DNA of 17,541 nt. Origin: DASPUH01 sp035622975. GTDB taxonomy: Bacteria > Chloroflexota > Limnocylindria > Limnocylindrales > CSP1-4. The translations under genes and the position numbers were made by a program. Positions 7,236 through 13,975 of this stretch are shown here, piece after piece. The notes below the pieces were generated by a model, which was not told the origin of the DNA, did not search any database, and saw nothing but the letters and a program-made list of their open reading frames with translations. Location: the NCBI GenBank assembly GCA_035622975.1, contig DASPUH010000089.1, positions 1 to 17,541 on the forward strand. The letters are read 5' to 3'. Each line of letters begins with the position of its first letter. The first letter of the stretch is position 1.

Positions 7236-7832
7236 GTGACGACCCTCGTCGAGCCGCCGCGCCCGGGTCTGCGCGAACGCAAGAAGGCCCGCACGCGCGC
7301 GGCCATCCAGGACCACGCCCTGCGGCTCTTCCGCGAGCGCGGGTACGACGAGACGTCGGTGGAGGACATCGCCGAGGCGGCGGAGGTCTCGCCCAGCACG
7401 TTCTTCCGCTACTTCCCTACGAAGGAGGACGTCGTCCTGTACGACGCCTTCGACCCGGTCCTCATCGAAGCGTTCCTGGCGCAGCCGGCAGACCTCAGCC
7501 CGATCCAGGCCACCCGGATCGCCATGCGCACTGCCCTCCGCGATTCGAGTGGCGCGTGGCTCACCCAGCAGCGCGAGCGGGCCAGCCTCCTCATGGGCGT
7601 GCCCGAGCTGCGAAGGCGGATGCTCGACGAGTTCGTGGTCGCCATGGAGCCATTCACGCAGGCGCTGGCGACGCGGGTCGGCCGACCCGCCGAGGACTTC
7701 GCCGTGCGCAACATCGTGGCCGCGGTGCTGGGCGTCGGGCTGGGAGCGTGGCTGTACGCGGGTTCGGACCAGGACTACCTGGACTGGTTCGACGCCGCGC
7801 TGGCCCACCTGGAGGCAGGCCTGCCGCTGTAG
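7236..7832 (+). CDS. TetR/AcrR family transcriptional regulator
   Basis: A 198-residue repressor. Residues 11-65 form the N-terminal TetR DNA-binding domain, with the helix-turn-helix in TSVEDIAEAAEVSPSTFFRYF (40-60) followed by the usual PTKEDVV. The rest is a helical ligand-binding and dimerisation domain, with a C-terminal part that includes YLDWFDAAL. Starting at GTG 7236 gives the usual short basic N-terminal arm (RERKKARTRAA). It lies 38 nt behind the DHA2 exporter on the same strand, which suggests that it represses the exporter and is relieved by an exporter substrate. The dyad at 5562-5576 is the best candidate site. The ligand is unknown. Confidence 0.93.
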   Translation: MTTLVEPPRPGLRERKKARTRAAIQDHALRLFRERGYDETSVEDIAEAAEVSPSTFFRYFPTKEDVVLYDAFDPVLIEAFLAQPADLSPIQATRIAMRTALRDSSGAWLTQQRERASLLMGVPELRRRMLDEFVVAMEPFTQALATRVGRPAEDFAVRNIVAAVLGVGLGAWLYAGSDQDYLDWFDAALAHLEAGLPL

Positions 7833-7922
7833 CCGAACGGTGCGGCCATGGGCCTGGCGGCTCAGCTGCGGTAAGGTGCACCCAGGCGGCAGGGCGCCGC
7901 GCAAGGGGTCGACCAGCGCGAG

Positions 7923-8183
7923 ATGGACCCGCGAGCATGGGTGTGGCGATCGATCGGCCTGGCCGTGGTGGCGGCGGCCATCGTCGTCGCGCTGTGGTTC
8001 ATGGGCCAGGTGGGCGGCGCGATCGGCGGCATCAGCTTCGCGACGCCGTCGCCGTCCGTGATGCAGAGCGCTGCCCCGACCGCGCCGCTCGCGAGCCCGT
8101 CCGTCTCGCCCTCACCCAGTGCGCCCCCGCCATCGGCCACCCCGAAGGCCACGAAGAAGCCGTCATCGACTCCCAAACGCTGA
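7923..8183 (+). CDS. Small membrane-anchored Pro/Ser/Thr-rich protein
   Basis: An 86-residue protein with a short positive N-terminus (MDPRAWVWRS), one hydrophobic helix (about 11-28), a Gly-rich stretch (GGAIGG), then a low-complexity tail of about 45 residues rich in Pro, Ser, Ala and Thr, ending in lysines (KATKKPSSTPKR). The charge pattern predicts an N-in anchor with the tail outside the membrane. Such tails occur in cell-envelope proteins of this type of organism. I recognise no family. A TAAGGT box at 7872-7877 would give a leader of about 40 nt. AAGGGG lies 14 nt before the ATG, too far to be a good SD. The gene is convergent with the DUF2630 gene (28-nt gap). Confidence 0.65.
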   Translation: MDPRAWVWRSIGLAVVAAAIVVALWFMGQVGGAIGGISFATPSPSVMQSAAPTAPLASPSVSPSPSAPPPSATPKATKKPSSTPKR

Positions 8184-8211
8184 GCCGGATCGCGGCGCCA
8201 GCCGTGGGCCG

Positions 8212-8457
8212 CTACTGCTCGTAGCCCTCGACGACGACCGGCGGGCGCAGCTTCGCGGCATCGTCCGGCAGGCCGGCCGCGCGGCGGGCCTGGCGCTGGC
8301 GCAGCAGGTCGTAGCACTGATCCAGCGCGACCCGGATGGCCTCGAGACGGTTGACCTCGGCGGAGCTCAGGCCGGTTCCATCACCGGCCGCGCCGTACAG
8401 TCGCTCCTCTTCCTCCGCCAGCTCGTTGATCCGTCCGAGAAGCTGAGCATCGTCCAT
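8212..8457 (-). CDS. DUF2630 family protein
   Basis: An 81-residue soluble, highly charged helical protein: MDDAQLLGRINELAEEEERL, a short loop, then LDQCYDLLRQRQARRAAG and an ending VVVEGYEQ. This pattern (helix with an EEE run, the LDQCxDLLRQR segment, terminal EGYxQ) is that of DUF2630, which is common in Actinobacteria and Chloroflexota and has no known function; the heptad-like helices suggest a coiled-coil dimer. ATG 8457 is chosen over the in-frame GTG at 8466 because an exceptionally complete Shine-Dalgarno ends just before it. The gene is divergent from the TPR-rhomboid gene with only 74 nt between the start codons. Confidence 0.9.
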   Translation of the reverse strand: MDDAQLLGRINELAEEEERLYGAAGDGTGLSSAEVNRLEAIRVALDQCYDLLRQRQARRAAGLPDDAAKLRPPVVVEGYEQ

Positions 8458-8459
8458 GC

Positions 8460-8471
8460 GGATCACCTCCT
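8460..8471 (-). promoter_or_regulatory. Extended Shine-Dalgarno of the DUF2630 gene
   Basis: On the minus strand AGGAGGTGATCC is a perfect 12-nt complement of the canonical 16S rRNA 3' tail (GGATCACCTCCT). The GGAGG core is 8 nt from the ATG at 8457. It predicts strong ribosome binding and decides the start codon. A second GGAGG lies just upstream (8476-8480). Confidence 0.85.
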
Positions 8472-8516
8472 GGCACCTCCCGTTGTGCCGTGCCTAGCTT
8501 GCCACGTTCGGGCGGC

Positions 8517-8522
8517 TAGACT
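8517..8522 (+). promoter_or_regulatory. Candidate -10 box for the rhomboid operon
   Basis: TAGACT ends 9 nt before GTG 8532, and there is no SD. It fits the short-spacing, leaderless pattern seen at several other starts here, but the hexamer is only a partial match. Confidence 0.35.
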
Positions 8523-8531
8523 CTCTGCCCA

Positions 8532-9728
8532 GTGGCTGGAGCATCGACCTCACCCGGCAGCGACCCCCGCGTGCCGGGGCCGCTGGACCGCGCCCCGGCG
8601 ATGAACCTGATGCGCGAGGCGGACGTGCTGGCGGCGTCGGGCGAGTACGCCGACGCGGCGCGGTCGTACCAGCGGCTCGTGGGGCATGCCGACGCCGACA
8701 TCCACACGGCCGCGCTCCTCGGCCTGGCCGATGCCCGCTATCGCCTCGATGACGAGGCTGGCGCAGTGGCGACCTGGCAGGCCGCCACGCAGGCGCCGGA
8801 GAACGCCTTCAGCTGGCTGGCCTGGAAGCAGCACGCGGCGGCCCTGGTGCGGGCGGGTGCCATCCGACCGGCCATCGACGCCTACCGCGAGGCCGAGCGC
8901 CGTGCGCCGGCCGACCAGCGCGCCGAGATCAGCTCCCGCCTGGGTTGGCTGTACAAGGAGAGCGGCGACACGAGCCGCGCCCGCGGCTACTTCAGCCGGG
9001 CCCGTGGCACCGACTTCACGCCCTGGGTGACCTACCTGGTCATCGCCGTGACGGTCGGCATCGGACTGGCCCAGATCGCCCTGGACTTCCCGGCCGACGT
9101 GTTCACGCAGACGCTGGGCCTGGACAAGGCGGCCGTGGCACAGGGCGAGCTCTGGCGGCTCCTGACCGTCGTCCTTGTGCATGCCGGGATCATCCACCTG
9201 GGCTTCAACATGTACGCCTTGCTCATCGTGGGCCCCATGGTCGAGCGCATCTACGGTCACGGCCTGTGGGTCGTCATGTACCTGGTGACGGCGGCCGCGG
9301 CGAGCGTCCTGAGCTACATCCTGGTGCCCGATGACGCGGTCGGCGCGAGCGGCGCGATCTTCGGCCTCTTCGGCGTGCTCGGCACGACCCTCTGGTTCTA
9401 CCGGCCCATGGTGCCCCAGGCACGCGGCCTGGCCCAGCAGATCGCGATCCTCGTCATCATCAACCTCGTGCTCGACGTCGGCCTGGACGCGGGCGGGGTG
9501 GGCATCGACATCTTCGCCCACATCGGCGGCCTGCTGGCGGGCATCTGGCTGGGCCTCGTCATCGTCCCCCGCGGCGTGCAGACCCTGGGCGGTCGCTTCC
9601 GGCGGCCCGGTGACGCGTCGACGCGCAACCCGGGCCTCGCGCCGGTCCTGCAGTGGGCGGCCGTCATCGCCCTCGTCGCCGTCATCGGCGCCGGCCTGGC
9701 CCTGGGCACCGCCCTGCGGGTGGGCTGA
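8532..9728 (+). CDS. Rhomboid family intramembrane serine protease with N-terminal TPR domain
   Basis: A 398-residue protein in two parts. Residues about 22-160 are helical TPR-like repeats (GEYADAARSYQRLV, GAIRPAIDAYREAERRAP, SGDTSRARGYFSRA), probably a cytoplasmic docking domain. Residues 165-395 are a rhomboid membrane core. The expected active-site parts are present: HxxxxHLGFNM with H217, H222 and N226 (oxyanion region), the nucleophile S273 in GASGAIFG, and the base H330 in FAHIGG. It should therefore be an active protease cleaving within or near membrane helices; the substrate is unknown. The GTG at 8532 has a TAGACT box 9 nt upstream and no SD; ATG 8601 (M24) is an alternative that keeps all domains. 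The MFS gene follows after 5 nt. Confidence 0.92.
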   Translation: MAGASTSPGSDPRVPGPLDRAPAMNLMREADVLAASGEYADAARSYQRLVGHADADIHTAALLGLADARYRLDDEAGAVATWQAATQAPENAFSWLAWKQHAAALVRAGAIRPAIDAYREAERRAPADQRAEISSRLGWLYKESGDTSRARGYFSRARGTDFTPWVTYLVIAVTVGIGLAQIALDFPADVFTQTLGLDKAAVAQGELWRLLTVVLVHAGIIHLGFNMYALLIVGPMVERIYGHGLWVVMYLVTAAAASVLSYILVPDDAVGASGAIFGLFGVLGTTLWFYRPMVPQARGLAQQIAILVIINLVLDVGLDAGGVGIDIFAHIGGLLAGIWLGLVIVPRGVQTLGGRFRRPGDASTRNPGLAPVLQWAAVIALVAVIGAGLALGTALRVG

Positions 9729-9733
9729 CCCGC

Positions 9734-11020
9734 ATGAGCCGCTCGCTGGCGGCCTGCTTCGCCGGCATCTTCACCCTGCGGCTCGCCACGGGCCTGACCG
9801 GCGCGCTGCTGGGGTTCTACCTGGCCCACCTGGCGGACCTCGGTGGAACGCACATCGACGCGCTCGTGGTGGGCTTCATGTCGGCCGGCTTCTACCTCTC
9901 CGAGCTGGTCCTGGCGACGCCCTTCGGCATCCTCTCTGACCGGCTCGGGCACCACCGGGTGATGCAGGCCGGGCCCGTCTTCGGCTTCGCCGCGGCGATC
10001 ATCACCGGCCTCAGCCGTGCCCTGGTGACCGCCGGGACCTTCCTGCTCGTGCCGGTCCTGGCCGTCACGCGCGCCCTGGAGGGCACCTCCACGGCCGCCA
10101 GCGTGCCGTCCATCCTGGGCTACGTGGCGGCCGCCACGGAAGGCGACGAAGCGCTGCGTGGCCGCTCGGCGGCGCTCTTCGAGGCGGCCACCCTGGGCGG
10201 GCTGGGGGCCGGCTTCATCGTCGCCCCCAAGCTCTTCGAGGCGATCGGTACGACGGCCTTCTTCCTCAACGCGGTGGTCTACGTCGTCTCGCTGCTGATC
10301 TTCCGTCTTGGCCTGTCCGACCCGCGGGCCGATGCCGCGCGCACGACGCGGCCTGAGGGCGGGTGGCGCCGCTACCGTCACCTGCTGGGCAACGCGGAGG
10401 TGCTGCTGCTGGCGCCGACGTGGATCGCCGTCAACGCGGCCATCGGCCTGTGGTTCAGCCAGTCGATCTTCCAGTTCGCGCGACGCAACGATCGCTTCCC
10501 CAACCAGCTCCTGCACCGGGGCTTCGACGCGACCCAGATCACGCTCGCGGCGATCCTCATCCTGGCGATCTTCGGCGCCGGCCTCTTCTACTGGGGCGGC
10601 CGCTTCAAGACCCTGCGCCGCAGCACGATCATCCTGTACGGCGTCCTGGGCGGCGCCGTCGTGGTCGCCAGCTGCCTCGTCATCAATCACAGTTCGGACA
10701 TGCCCATCGTGGTGCCCGTCGCCTTCGCCGCGGTCGCCGCGGCCGGCCTGTTCGTGCTCGCCGGCGCGACGCCCGCCGCGCTGGGCCTGCTGGCCGACAT
10801 CTCCGAGCGCTTCCCCGACGATCGCGGGGCGATCATGGGCCTCTACAGCGTCTTCCTGGCCGTCGGCCAGATCGTGGGCAGCCTGGTCGGCGGGGTGGCG
10901 GCCGACATGCGCGGCATCGACGGCCTCCTGGTGGCCACGCTGCTGATGCTGGCGGTGGCCCTCATCCCGCTCATCCGGCTGCGGAGCCTGGAGCACCTCC
11001 TGGGAGGCGCCGGTGCCTGA
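9734..11020 (+). CDS. MFS transporter
   Basis: A 428-residue major facilitator with about 12 helices. Motif A between TM2 and TM3 is GILSDRLGHHR (65-75), and a weaker copy of the same element in the second half (GGRFKTLRR) follows its first helices. The segment FQFARRNDRFPNQLLHRGF in the middle is an unusual charged loop, probably extracytoplasmic. The substrate is unknown. ATG 9734 lies 5 nt after the rhomboid stop with no good SD, so translation probably depends on coupling with the upstream gene. The downstream ALDH gene overlaps its 3' end by 8 nt. The tight packing marks a three-gene operon, although the three products have no obvious common pathway. Confidence 0.9.
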   Translation: MSRSLAACFAGIFTLRLATGLTGALLGFYLAHLADLGGTHIDALVVGFMSAGFYLSELVLATPFGILSDRLGHHRVMQAGPVFGFAAAIITGLSRALVTAGTFLLVPVLAVTRALEGTSTAASVPSILGYVAAATEGDEALRGRSAALFEAATLGGLGAGFIVAPKLFEAIGTTAFFLNAVVYVVSLLIFRLGLSDPRADAARTTRPEGGWRRYRHLLGNAEVLLLAPTWIAVNAAIGLWFSQSIFQFARRNDRFPNQLLHRGFDATQITLAAILILAIFGAGLFYWGGRFKTLRRSTIILYGVLGGAVVVASCLVINHSSDMPIVVPVAFAAVAAAGLFVLAGATPAALGLLADISERFPDDRGAIMGLYSVFLAVGQIVGSLVGGVAADMRGIDGLLVATLLMLAVALIPLIRLRSLEHLLGGAGA

Positions 11021-12524
11021 CACGCCTTCGACCCCGCCCACGTTCGGCAACTTCATCGACGGCGAGTGGCGGCCCAGCCACAGTGGCCGCACGTTCCCCT
11101 CGCACGACCCGTCGGACGAGCGGCAGGTCATCGGCAACTTCGCCGCCTCCGACGCGGCCGACGTCGCGGAGGCCGTCCGCGCCGCCGATATGGCCTTCCC
11201 GGCCTGGCGGCGGACGCCCGCGCCGCGCCGAGGAGAGCTGCTCTACGGCTTCGCGGCCCTGCTCGCGCAGCACAAGGAGCGGCTGGCACGGGCGCTCACC
11301 ACGGAGATGGGCAAGGTCCTGCCCGAGGCGCGCGGAGACGTGCAGGAGGCGATCGACATCGCCTACCTCATGGCGGGGGAGGGGCGCCGCCTCTTCGGCG
11401 ACACGGTGCCCAGCGAGCTGCCCGACAAATGGGCCATGAGCATCCGCGAGCCGATCGGCGTGGCCGGCCTCATCACGCCGTGGAACTTCCCCATCGCCAT
11501 CCCCGCCTGGAAGATGATGCCGGCCCTCGTGGCGGGCAACACCGTGGTGTGGAAGCCGGCCAGCGACACGCCCCACTGCGCGGTGCTCTTCGTCGAGCTG
11601 CTGGCAGAGGCGGGCCTGCCGGCGGGCGTCGTCAACCTCGTGACCGGTTCGGGCGCGGAGACGGGCGAGCCGCTCGTGACCAGCCCCGATGTGCCCGTCC
11701 TGAGCTTCACCGGGCACGGCGACACGGGCCACCGCATCGCGGCGCTGGCGGCGCGCCGCCTCAAGCGGCTGTCGCTGGAGCTGGGCGGCAAGAACGGCCT
11801 CATCGTGCTCGCCGACGCGGACCTGGACCTGGCCGTCGACGGCATCGTGTGGAGCGCCTTCGGCACGACCGGCCAGCGCTGCACGGCCTGCTCGCGGGTC
11901 ATCGTCCAGGACACGGTGGCCGACGCGCTGGTGGAGCGGCTGGCGGAGCGGGCCGCGCGTCTCCGCCTGGGCCCGGGCCTGGAGGCGACCACCGACGTCG
12001 GGCCGCTCATCAACGGCCCGGCGGTGACGAAGGTCGCCGGCTACGCCGAGCTCGCGGGATATGACGGCCAGCGCCTGGTCACCGGTGGCCACCGGCCGGC
12101 CGACGAGCGCCTCGGACACGGTCACTACTTCACGCCGACCATCGTGGACCACGTGCAGCCGATGAGCCGCCTGGGCCAGGAGGAGGTCTTCGGGCCGCTC
12201 CTGTCGATCATGCGCGTGCCCGACTACGAGACGGCCGTGACGGCCCTCAACCAGACCCCGTATGGCCTGAGCGCGGCGATCTACACGCGCGACGCCAACA
12301 CCGCCTTCCGCGCCATGCACGACATGGCGGCCGGCCTCGTCTACATCAACGCCGGCACCATCGGGGCGGAGACCCATCTGCCGTTCGGCGGCACGAAGGG
12401 GACCGGCAACGGCCACCGGGAAGCCGGCCATGCGGCGCTGGACACGTTCACCGAGTGGAAGTCCATCTACGTCGACTACAGCGGACGCCTGCAGCGGGCG
12501 CAGATCGACAACCAGCCCGGCTGA
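11013..12524 (+). CDS. NAD(P)-dependent aldehyde dehydrogenase
   Basis: A 503-residue ALDH superfamily enzyme oxidising an aldehyde to the acid in the cytoplasm. Key residues are present: N158 in TPWNFP, K181 in VWKPAS (cofactor), general base E256 in LELGGK and nucleophile C290 in GQRCTA. The usual FTGS cofactor-loop motif reads FTGH here (232-235). The C-terminal THLPFGGTKGTGNGHREAG and the final YVDYSGRLQRAQID tail recall a subgroup of uncharacterised bacterial ALDHs near the alpha-ketoglutarate semialdehyde and aminoadipate semialdehyde dehydrogenases; I cannot fix the substrate. GTG 11013 overlaps the MFS stop (GTGCCTGA), and GGAGG at 11003-11007 lies 5 nt upstream, which decides the start. 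It is the last gene of the rhomboid-MFS-ALDH unit. Confidence 0.93.
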   Translation: MPDTPSTPPTFGNFIDGEWRPSHSGRTFPSHDPSDERQVIGNFAASDAADVAEAVRAADMAFPAWRRTPAPRRGELLYGFAALLAQHKERLARALTTEMGKVLPEARGDVQEAIDIAYLMAGEGRRLFGDTVPSELPDKWAMSIREPIGVAGLITPWNFPIAIPAWKMMPALVAGNTVVWKPASDTPHCAVLFVELLAEAGLPAGVVNLVTGSGAETGEPLVTSPDVPVLSFTGHGDTGHRIAALAARRLKRLSLELGGKNGLIVLADADLDLAVDGIVWSAFGTTGQRCTACSRVIVQDTVADALVERLAERAARLRLGPGLEATTDVGPLINGPAVTKVAGYAELAGYDGQRLVTGGHRPADERLGHGHYFTPTIVDHVQPMSRLGQEEVFGPLLSIMRVPDYETAVTALNQTPYGLSAAIYTRDANTAFRAMHDMAAGLVYINAGTIGAETHLPFGGTKGTGNGHREAGHAALDTFTEWKSIYVDYSGRLQRAQIDNQPG

Positions 12525-12565
12525 CACGGCCGCGGGAATCCCTTTCACGGCAGGCGTGGGCTCGC

Positions 12566-12571
12566 TATCGT
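12566..12571 (+). promoter_or_regulatory. Candidate -10 box before a tiny upstream ORF
   Basis: TATCGT ends 9 nt before ATG 12581, which opens a 10-codon ORF instead of the main gene (12632). It would produce a leaderless uORF followed by an SD-led main gene. Confidence 0.35.
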
Positions 12572-12580
12572 GGGCGGCCG

Positions 12581-12613
12581 ATGGGCCACGGATGGCCCAG
12601 CCTGAGCACGTGA
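12581..12613 (+). CDS. Possible 10-residue leader peptide (uORF)
   Basis: ATG at 12581 encodes MGHGWPSLST and stops at TGA 12611. It is in frame with the gene at 12632 but separated by the stop and 18 nt. The only support is its position 9 nt after a TATCGT box. It could regulate the next gene by translation, or it may be chance. Confidence 0.25.
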   Translation: MGHGWPSLST

Positions 12614-12631
12614 GCGGCGTGGAGGCATGCG

Positions 12632-13186
12632 ATGTCAGGTCCCGATCTCGGCGGCGGCAGCGGGGGCGCGCCCGATCAGACGCCGCCCCAGACTCCACCC
12701 CCGCCTCCTCCGGCCGAGTCGGCCGGTCAGGCCGCCAGTCAGGCGGGTGCGGCGGCGAGTCAGGCGGCCAGCCAGGCGGCCGCGGCGATGGAGACCATGT
12801 TCCGCGGCTTCTCCATGGCCGAGCAGTTCATCGTCGGCGGCGCACTCCTCATCCTGGTCGTCGGGGAGTTCCTCATCGGGTCGCTGCTGGGCAACGGCGG
12901 CAACGGCCCGGCCGTGATCCTGGCCTCCGCAGAGTTGCTCCTGGCCGTGTGGCTCAGGAACCGCAAGAACATCGAATGGCCGGCGTCCTACGGGCTGATC
13001 CTGTCGGCGCTGGTGCTCGCGGTGGTCGTGCTCGAGTTCGACGGGTTCCTCTTCTGGCTGCACGACCTCACGGCGCCCGGTGGCGGCCTGGGTGGCGTCC
13101 GGTTCCTGGGTGATCTCTGCGACTGGGCCGGTGCCGTGCTGATGGGCTGGGGTGCCGTGGTCTACTGGCGGACCGGCGGCAAGTAA
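12632..13186 (+). CDS. Membrane protein with Pro-rich and Ala/Gln-rich N-terminus
   Basis: A 184-residue protein of unknown function. The N-terminal 52 residues are low complexity: a Gly/Pro segment with six prolines in a row (residues 22-27, likely to need EF-P for translation), then an Ala/Gln/Ser repeat (AASQ-type units, 31-52) that could form an amphipathic helix. Four hydrophobic segments follow at about 62-85, 92-107, 117-135 and 155-178. ATG 12632 has GGAGG at 12621-12625, 6 nt upstream. It lies 24 nt before the TMEM175-like gene and probably shares its transcript. I recognise no family beyond a small integral membrane protein. Confidence 0.8.
   Translation: MSGPDLGGGSGGAPDQTPPQTPPPPPPAESAGQAASQAGAAASQAASQAAAAMETMFRGFSMAEQFIVGGALLILVVGEFLIGSLLGNGGNGPAVILASAELLLAVWLRNRKNIEWPASYGLILSALVLAVVVLEFDGFLFWLHDLTAPGGGLGGVRFLGDLCDWAGAVLMGWGAVVYWRTGGK
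12722..12787 (+). repeat. In-gene repeat encoding Ala-Ser-Gln units
   Basis: Imperfect repeats of a CAGGCGGCCAG-like unit encode alternating AAS-QA blocks (residues 31-52). They lie inside the coding sequence and keep the frame, so copy-number change would lengthen or shorten only the linker. Confidence 0.5.
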
Positions 13187-13210
13187 CCGCCGCGCCGCAG
13201 GCGCCATCCG

Positions 13211-13894
13211 ATGGCGGGTCCGTCTTCCACGGTTCCGCCGCCGCCCGTACCCCCTGAAGCCAACGGGACGGCTTCCCGCAGTGGGCGCACGGTCGACCGC
13301 GTCGTGCAGTTCAGCGACGGGGTGTTCACCGTCGCCCTGACGCTCCTCGTGGTCGACCTGGCGGTGCCGGCGCTGGCGCCCAGCGCCACGGAGACGGACC
13401 TGCAGCACGCGCTCCAGGATCAGCTCCCCAACATCCTGGCCTTCCTGCTGACGTTCTGGGTGGTCGCGCTGCGCTGGCTGACCCATCACCGGCACTTCCG
13501 GCTGATCCACCGCTACGACAGCCGGCTGCTCGAGCTGAACCTCCTCTTCCTCATGACGATCGTCTTCATCCCGTGGCCGACGGCGGTGCTTGGCCATTAC
13601 GGCAACTACGTCACGGCATGGGTGCTCTACGCGGCGTCGATGGCCGCGTCCGGGTTGACGGCCACTGCCCTGTGGGTCTACGGCTCGGGCGACCGCGGCC
13701 TCGCAGATGGGGTGACGCCGGAGCTTCGCCGCTACTACACGGCCCGGTCCGCCATCCAGCCGGTGATCTTCATCCTCTCGATCCCCGTCGCGTTCGTCTC
13801 GCTGATGCTGGCCGAGTTCTGCTTCGTGCCCATGATCATCGGCCTCTCCGTGCTGAACCGCACCTTGGGCCGCGGCGTCGGACTCGAGCTCTAG
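13211..13894 (+). CDS. TMEM175 family (DUF1211) potassium channel-like protein
   Basis: A 227-residue six-helix membrane protein. The family signature R-x-x-x-FSDGVF appears as R30-VVQ-FSDGVF39, followed by TVALTLLVVDLAVP in TM1; this is the bacterial TMEM175/DUF1211 hallmark, in which TM1 lines the ion pore. The WVVALRWLTHHRHF and LLELNLLFLMTIVFIPWPTAVL segments that follow are also typical. Bacterial members assemble as tetramers of six-helix subunits and conduct K+. The first 25 residues are a Pro/Ser-rich cytoplasmic tail. ATG 13211 has no clear SD and lies 24 nt after the upstream membrane gene, so it may depend on readthrough. The family assignment is secure; ion selectivity is inferred. 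Confidence 0.88.
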   Translation: MAGPSSTVPPPPVPPEANGTASRSGRTVDRVVQFSDGVFTVALTLLVVDLAVPALAPSATETDLQHALQDQLPNILAFLLTFWVVALRWLTHHRHFRLIHRYDSRLLELNLLFLMTIVFIPWPTAVLGHYGNYVTAWVLYAASMAASGLTATALWVYGSGDRGLADGVTPELRRYYTARSAIQPVIFILSIPVAFVSLMLAEFCFVPMIIGLSVLNRTLGRGVGLEL

Positions 13895-13975
13895 CGCGCC
13901 GCGGCGCTGCGGCAGCGGCTCCAGGACGTGGACGGGGAACTGGCGCGGCTTTACACGTGGGGTATCGTGCGCGGG
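13895..13975 (+). other. Intergenic segment with GC hairpin and coding-like frame
   Basis: Directly after the TMEM175 stop a GC hairpin is possible (CGCTGC-G-GCAGCG, 13905-13917), next to a 12-bp palindrome GCGCCGCGGCGC (13896-13907). The frame in register with the TMEM175 gene reads LRQRLQDVDGELARLY with strong GC3 bias, resembling a coiled-coil helix. Whether it is a remnant or chance is open. Confidence 0.3.
13963..13968 (+). promoter_or_regulatory. -10 box for a leaderless lipoprotein mRNA
   Basis: TATCGT ends 7 nt before ATG 13976, and there is no SD. It is consistent with leaderless transcription of the lipoprotein gene. Confidence 0.45.

Noticed and set aside
7923..8183. The small single-pass protein as a substrate of the nearby rhomboid protease (Gly-rich segment after the helix)
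   Set aside because: The predicted N-in topology does not match the best-known rhomboid substrates, and a convergent gene separates the two. Proximity alone is too weak.
9398..11137. 579-codon open frame on the minus strand
   Set aside because: Antisense to the rhomboid and MFS genes, which are well supported by motifs. The translation is charged low complexity.
10971..12698. 575-codon open frame on the minus strand
   Set aside because: Antisense to the aldehyde dehydrogenase, whose catalytic residues are all on the plus strand.
12632..13186. The Ala/Gln-rich repeat as a sign of a mobile or phage protein
   Set aside because: It is a low-complexity linker in front of ordinary membrane helices; no integrase, transposase or phage gene is nearby.
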